A stretch of DNA of 26,326 nucleotides, taken from positions 1 through 26,326 of the forward strand of contig NZ_DASZGI010000299.1 in NCBI RefSeq assembly GCF_035938995.1, read 5' to 3'. Below are positions 23,971 through 26,326 of this stretch, piece after piece; positions within the stretch are counted from its first letter, which is position 1; every line of letters begins with the position of its first letter. Under the pieces are notes generated by a model. The model did no database searches. It saw only the letters and a list, made by a program, of their open reading frames with translations, and was not told the origin of the DNA. This DNA comes from DASZGI01 sp035938995. GTDB taxonomy: Bacteria; Actinomycetota; Actinomycetes; Streptomycetales; Catenulisporaceae. The translations under genes and the position numbers were made by a program.

Positions 23971-24519
23971 GTGGATCTGACGAAGCTCGGGCGTACCGAA
24001 CGCGTGCTGGCGATAGTGGGCCTGCTCGCGTTCATCGATAGCTTCCTGAGCTGGTACTCCGTTACCATCAAGGGTTTTAGCCTCGGCTCGGTCAGCGCGG
24101 GTGGCTACAGCGCCAGCGACAACGCGTGGAATATCGGCTTCTGGGCCTGGTTCCCGATGTTGCTCTTGCTCGCTGTCGGCGTTGTGGTGGCGCTGCCCGC
24201 CTTTGGGCAGCGGGTGGCGATCCGCGGCGGTTACGCGGCGCTCGGTTCGGCGACACTGCTCGCCACGATCATCGTCCTCATCCGGTGGCTGACGTACCCG
24301 AGCGCGTCCGACTTGGTCGGCAGCGCGGGCGCGGACTACGGCACCTACGTCGGACTGATCCTCTGCATAGTCGCGACGGTGTTCGCTTACCTCGGCTTCA
24401 CCGCGGAGGGCGGCTCGCTCGCCGCGCTCGGCCAGTCGATCAAGGCTCGTACCCAGCCGTCGCAGCAGCAGGCTCCGCCGGAGTACCAGCAGCCGCCGCA
24501 GCCGCCTCAGCAGCCGTAG
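23971..24519 (+). CDS. Small four-helix membrane protein with Gln/Pro tail
   Basis: A 182-residue protein with four predicted membrane helices: about 11-30 (VLAIVGLLAFIDSFLSWYSV), 55-77 (FWAWFPMLLLLAVGVVVALPAF), 87-106 and 126-145. It ends in a cytoplasmic low-complexity tail, QPSQQQAPPEYQQPPQPPQQP. The short lead MDLTKLGRTERVLA and a loop bearing SWYS are seen in many small uncharacterised actinobacterial membrane proteins. I do not recognise a function. GTG 23971 follows a GAGGGAGGGG ribosome site. Codon use is slightly less GC-biased than the neighbours. It is a single-gene unit, with a long non-coding stretch upstream and a strong terminator after it. Confidence 0.75.
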   Translation: MDLTKLGRTERVLAIVGLLAFIDSFLSWYSVTIKGFSLGSVSAGGYSASDNAWNIGFWAWFPMLLLLAVGVVVALPAFGQRVAIRGGYAALGSATLLATIIVLIRWLTYPSASDLVGSAGADYGTYVGLILCIVATVFAYLGFTAEGGSLAALGQSIKARTQPSQQQAPPEYQQPPQPPQQP

Positions 24520-24530
24520 TGAAGAACGAC

Positions 24531-24575
24531 AGCGGCGGTCCGTGCCCTCAGGGGAGAGGGGCACGGACCGCCGCT
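24531..24575. terminator. Strong two-way terminator between the membrane protein and ald
   Basis: A perfect 17-base stem (agcggcggtccgtgccc at 24531-24547, complement at 24559-24575) with an 11-base loop and tcgtt after it. It lies between convergent genes and should act in both directions. Confidence 0.88.
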
Positions 24576-24635
24576 TCGTTGTCTGCCTTGCGTGTGCGCT
24601 TGCGCCTTACGCCATGGGCTCAGCGCTCATAGCCC

Positions 24636-25751
24636 TCAGGCCAGAACCTCATCGAGCTTGATCGACGGCAGCCCGTGCGCCTCAGCGACCGGCGCGTACG
24701 TCACGTCGCCCGCGAGCGTGTTCAGACCGAGCGCGAGGGCGTGGTCCGAGCGCAAGGCTTCCTTCCAGCCCTTGTTCGCCAGCTCCAGCGCGTAAGGCAG
24801 CGTCACGTTCGTCAGGGCGTAGGTGGAGGTGTTGGCCACCGCGCCCGGCATGTTCGCGACGCAGTAGAAGACCGATCCGTGGACCATGAACGTCGGATCT
24901 GCATGCGTCGTCGGCCGTGAGTCCTCGAAGCAGCCACCCTGGTCGATCGCGATGTCCACGAGCACCGAGCCCGGCTTCATCCGGGACACCATCTCGTTGG
25001 TCACCAGCTTCGGGGCCTTGGCGCCCGGGATCAGCACAGCGCCGATCACCAGGTCGGCGGCCAGGACCGCGCGCTCGAGCTCGAACGCGTTGGACGCCAG
25101 GGTCTTGACCCGCGTCCCGAAGACCTTGTCCGCCTCGCGCAGCTTGGCGATGTCCCGGTCCAGCAGGGTCACGTCGAAGCCCATACCGGACGCGATCGTG
25201 GCGGCGTGCCAGCCAGACACGCCCGCGCCGATCACCACAGCCTTCGCCGGGGCCACCCCGGGCACGCCGCCGGGAAGCACGCCCCGGCCGCCGGAGAAGC
25301 GCATCAGGTTGTACGCGCCGACCTGGGGAGCGATGCGCCCGGCGACCTCGGACATCGGCGCCAGCAGGGGCAGCGAGCCGTTCGAGAGCTGCACGGTCTC
25401 GTAGGCGATCGCGGTCACGCCCGCGCGAAGCAGCGCCTCGGTGCATTCGCGCGACGCGGCGAGGTGCAGATACGTGAAGAGCGTCTGGTCCGCGCGGATG
25501 CGGTGGTACTCGGACGCGATCGGCTCCTTGACCTTCAGCAGCAGGTCGCCCTCGGCCCAGACGTCGTCGGCGGTGGGCAGGATGACAGCCCCGGCCGCGG
25601 CGAACTCGGCGTCCGGCAGCGAGGAACCCTCGCCCGCCCCGGCCTCGACGAACACCCGGTGGCCCGCGCGCGTCAGCTCGTGGACGCCGGCCGGGGTGAT
25701 CGCGACCCGGTACTCGTGGTTCTTGACCTCGCGGGGGATACCGACCTTCAC
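24636..25751 (-). CDS. ald: Alanine dehydrogenase
   Basis: A 371-residue NAD-dependent L-alanine dehydrogenase that converts alanine to pyruvate and ammonia and can also run in reverse. Landmark residues fall at the same numbers as in the mycobacterial enzyme: R15 (REVKNHEYRV), K75 (KVKEP), H96 (YLHLAA), D198 (LLDRD, NAD ribose) and D270 (DIAIDQGG). The Rossmann motif is VVIGAGVSG at 172-180. It probably forms hexamers in the cytoplasm. The GTG 25751 start has AAGGA eight bases upstream. The 395-base gap upstream holds no divergent AsnC/Lrp regulator, the usual partner in mycobacteria; regulation must come from elsewhere. In Streptomyces, from memory, ald also sits beside parA. Confidence 0.97.
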   Translation of the reverse strand: MKVGIPREVKNHEYRVAITPAGVHELTRAGHRVFVEAGAGEGSSLPDAEFAAAGAVILPTADDVWAEGDLLLKVKEPIASEYHRIRADQTLFTYLHLAASRECTEALLRAGVTAIAYETVQLSNGSLPLLAPMSEVAGRIAPQVGAYNLMRFSGGRGVLPGGVPGVAPAKAVVIGAGVSGWHAATIASGMGFDVTLLDRDIAKLREADKVFGTRVKTLASNAFELERAVLAADLVIGAVLIPGAKAPKLVTNEMVSRMKPGSVLVDIAIDQGGCFEDSRPTTHADPTFMVHGSVFYCVANMPGAVANTSTYALTNVTLPYALELANKGWKEALRSDHALALGLNTLAGDVTYAPVAEAHGLPSIKLDEVLA

Positions 25752-26146
25752 GGCGATCGTCCTTTGATTGAGCTACGGAGGAGAGGAAGACGGGCACGAA
25801 GCCGCATGTCATCGCGGGTAATGATGACCCTCCGCCTCAAAGCCTAGTCGCCGCCGACTTAAGAAGCGCCTTACACGCTGCGTCGGGTTTCCCGCAACGC
25901 CCGACGAAGTGTCGCGGCGCGGGCTCTTGCTTCCGGGGCCAAACCGCTGCTCGGCCTTCGAATCAAAGGTCATAGCCACGCAGATATTACGAATGTCAGA
26001 CGAGCTGCGCACGCGCTGTCCCGCTCGTCGTGAGCCGTAGCCCGCGCCTCGTGCCAGCCAATTGACGCGCTCTCCGCCCGCCACCGCCTCGCCACGGATC
26101 GCACTCCGCACGGCAGAGCGTAGTCAAGCGCTGTGGATTGGTGGGC
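25752..26146. other. Gene-free stretch upstream of ald
   Basis: No convincing coding frame. Two inverted repeats are visible: GTCATC/GATGAC (25808-25813 and 25823-25828), about 60 bases before ald, which could be an operator; and CGTCGGG/CCCGACG (25881-25887 and 25900-25906), a 7-base stem of unknown role. The ald promoter must be here, but no clear -35/-10 pair stands out. Confidence 0.5.
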
Positions 26147-26326
26147 TCACTGCTTGTGGAAGAGGAGGGGCTGGAGCGGGCGTCCAAGCTGACGCATGAG
26201 CCTTGGGCCGAGAGGGACGGCGGGCAGCGTCGGGGTGTATCGCAGGAAGGTATAGCCCAGGCGCCAGGCCAGCACGCCATCGGTAGCGACCTGATCGCCG
26301 ATCACGACGCCCGGGCGCGGCAGGTG
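26147..26326 (-). CDS. HAD-IIIA phosphatase (YqeG-like), C-terminal part
   Basis: Only the last 59 residues are in the window; the start lies past the right edge. The fragment reads GVVIGDQVATDGVLAWRLG followed by YTFLRYTP and a basic tail LGPRLMRQLGRP. GDQ..TDG..A.R.G is motif IV of HAD class IIIA phosphatases related to YqeG and mitochondrial phosphatidylglycerophosphate phosphatase. The substrate cannot be judged from this piece. It points towards ald, but 395 non-coding bases separate the two, so they are probably separate transcripts. Confidence 0.6.
   Translation of the reverse strand, partial: HLPRPGVVIGDQVATDGVLAWRLGYTFLRYTPTLPAVPLGPRLMRQLGRPLQPLLFHKQ

Noticed and set aside
25809..26111. 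Short minus-strand open frame upstream of ald
   Set aside because: Arg/Ser-rich with no motif or ribosome site; treated as chance.

Overview
The window is a stretch of chromosome from a high-GC actinobacterium. The genes are packed, codon third positions are strongly G/C, starts are often GTG or TTG, and stop/start overlaps are common. The gene order TPR protein - HAD phosphatase - small protein - TlyA - NAD kinase - RecN - SteA - SteB matches, from memory, the Mycobacterium tuberculosis Rv1691-Rv1698 order and its Streptomyces counterpart. ParA - ScpA - ScpB - RluB and Ald are also neighbours in those genomes. A filamentous actinomycete is my best guess, but no single gene fixes the genus. 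I see no rRNA, tRNA, CRISPR array, insertion sequence or prophage.

Layout. (1) 3-860, minus: N-terminal part of a DUF1015 protein that runs off the left edge, divergent from the next block. (2) 993-13310, almost all plus: TPR protein, HAD-IIA phosphatase, (convergent SCP2-like protein), small acidic protein, tlyA, nadK, a 310-base repeat-bearing gap, recN, steA, steB, a MraY/WecA-superfamily membrane protein, murJ and a GT4 glycosyltransferase. The last part, from steA to the glycosyltransferase, reads as an envelope and division module: septum proteins, a prenyl-phosphate sugar-phosphate transferase relative, a lipid flippase and a sugar transferase. (3) 13327-18775: an accessory-looking block with a MmyB-type XRE regulator divergent from a 14-TM MFS exporter, then a strong two-way terminator, then a fur-katG peroxide-defence operon on the minus strand. 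(4) 18924-23329, minus: parA, a ribbon-helix-helix protein, scpA, scpB and rluB in one tight operon, covering chromosome segregation and condensin kleisin/accessory subunits plus an rRNA pseudouridine synthase. (5) 23330-26326: a 640-base gene-free stretch, a small four-helix membrane protein, a second strong terminator, alanine dehydrogenase, a 395-base gene-free stretch, and the C-terminal end of a HAD-IIIA phosphatase cut by the right edge.

Points that stand out: the MraY/WecA-like protein keeps the aspartate motifs but lacks the histidine motif; an orphan ParA is paired with an RHH protein directly upstream of scpAB; ScpB has a long acidic N-terminal extension; the fur promoter looks leaderless, has a palindrome over its -35 box and three phased TGTGATC repeats upstream; an eroded duplication lies between nadK and recN; and RecN carries a Gln-rich insertion. 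I did not find anything that amounts to a clearly new defence or mobile system. The window is mostly core chromosome with a few uncharacterised parts.
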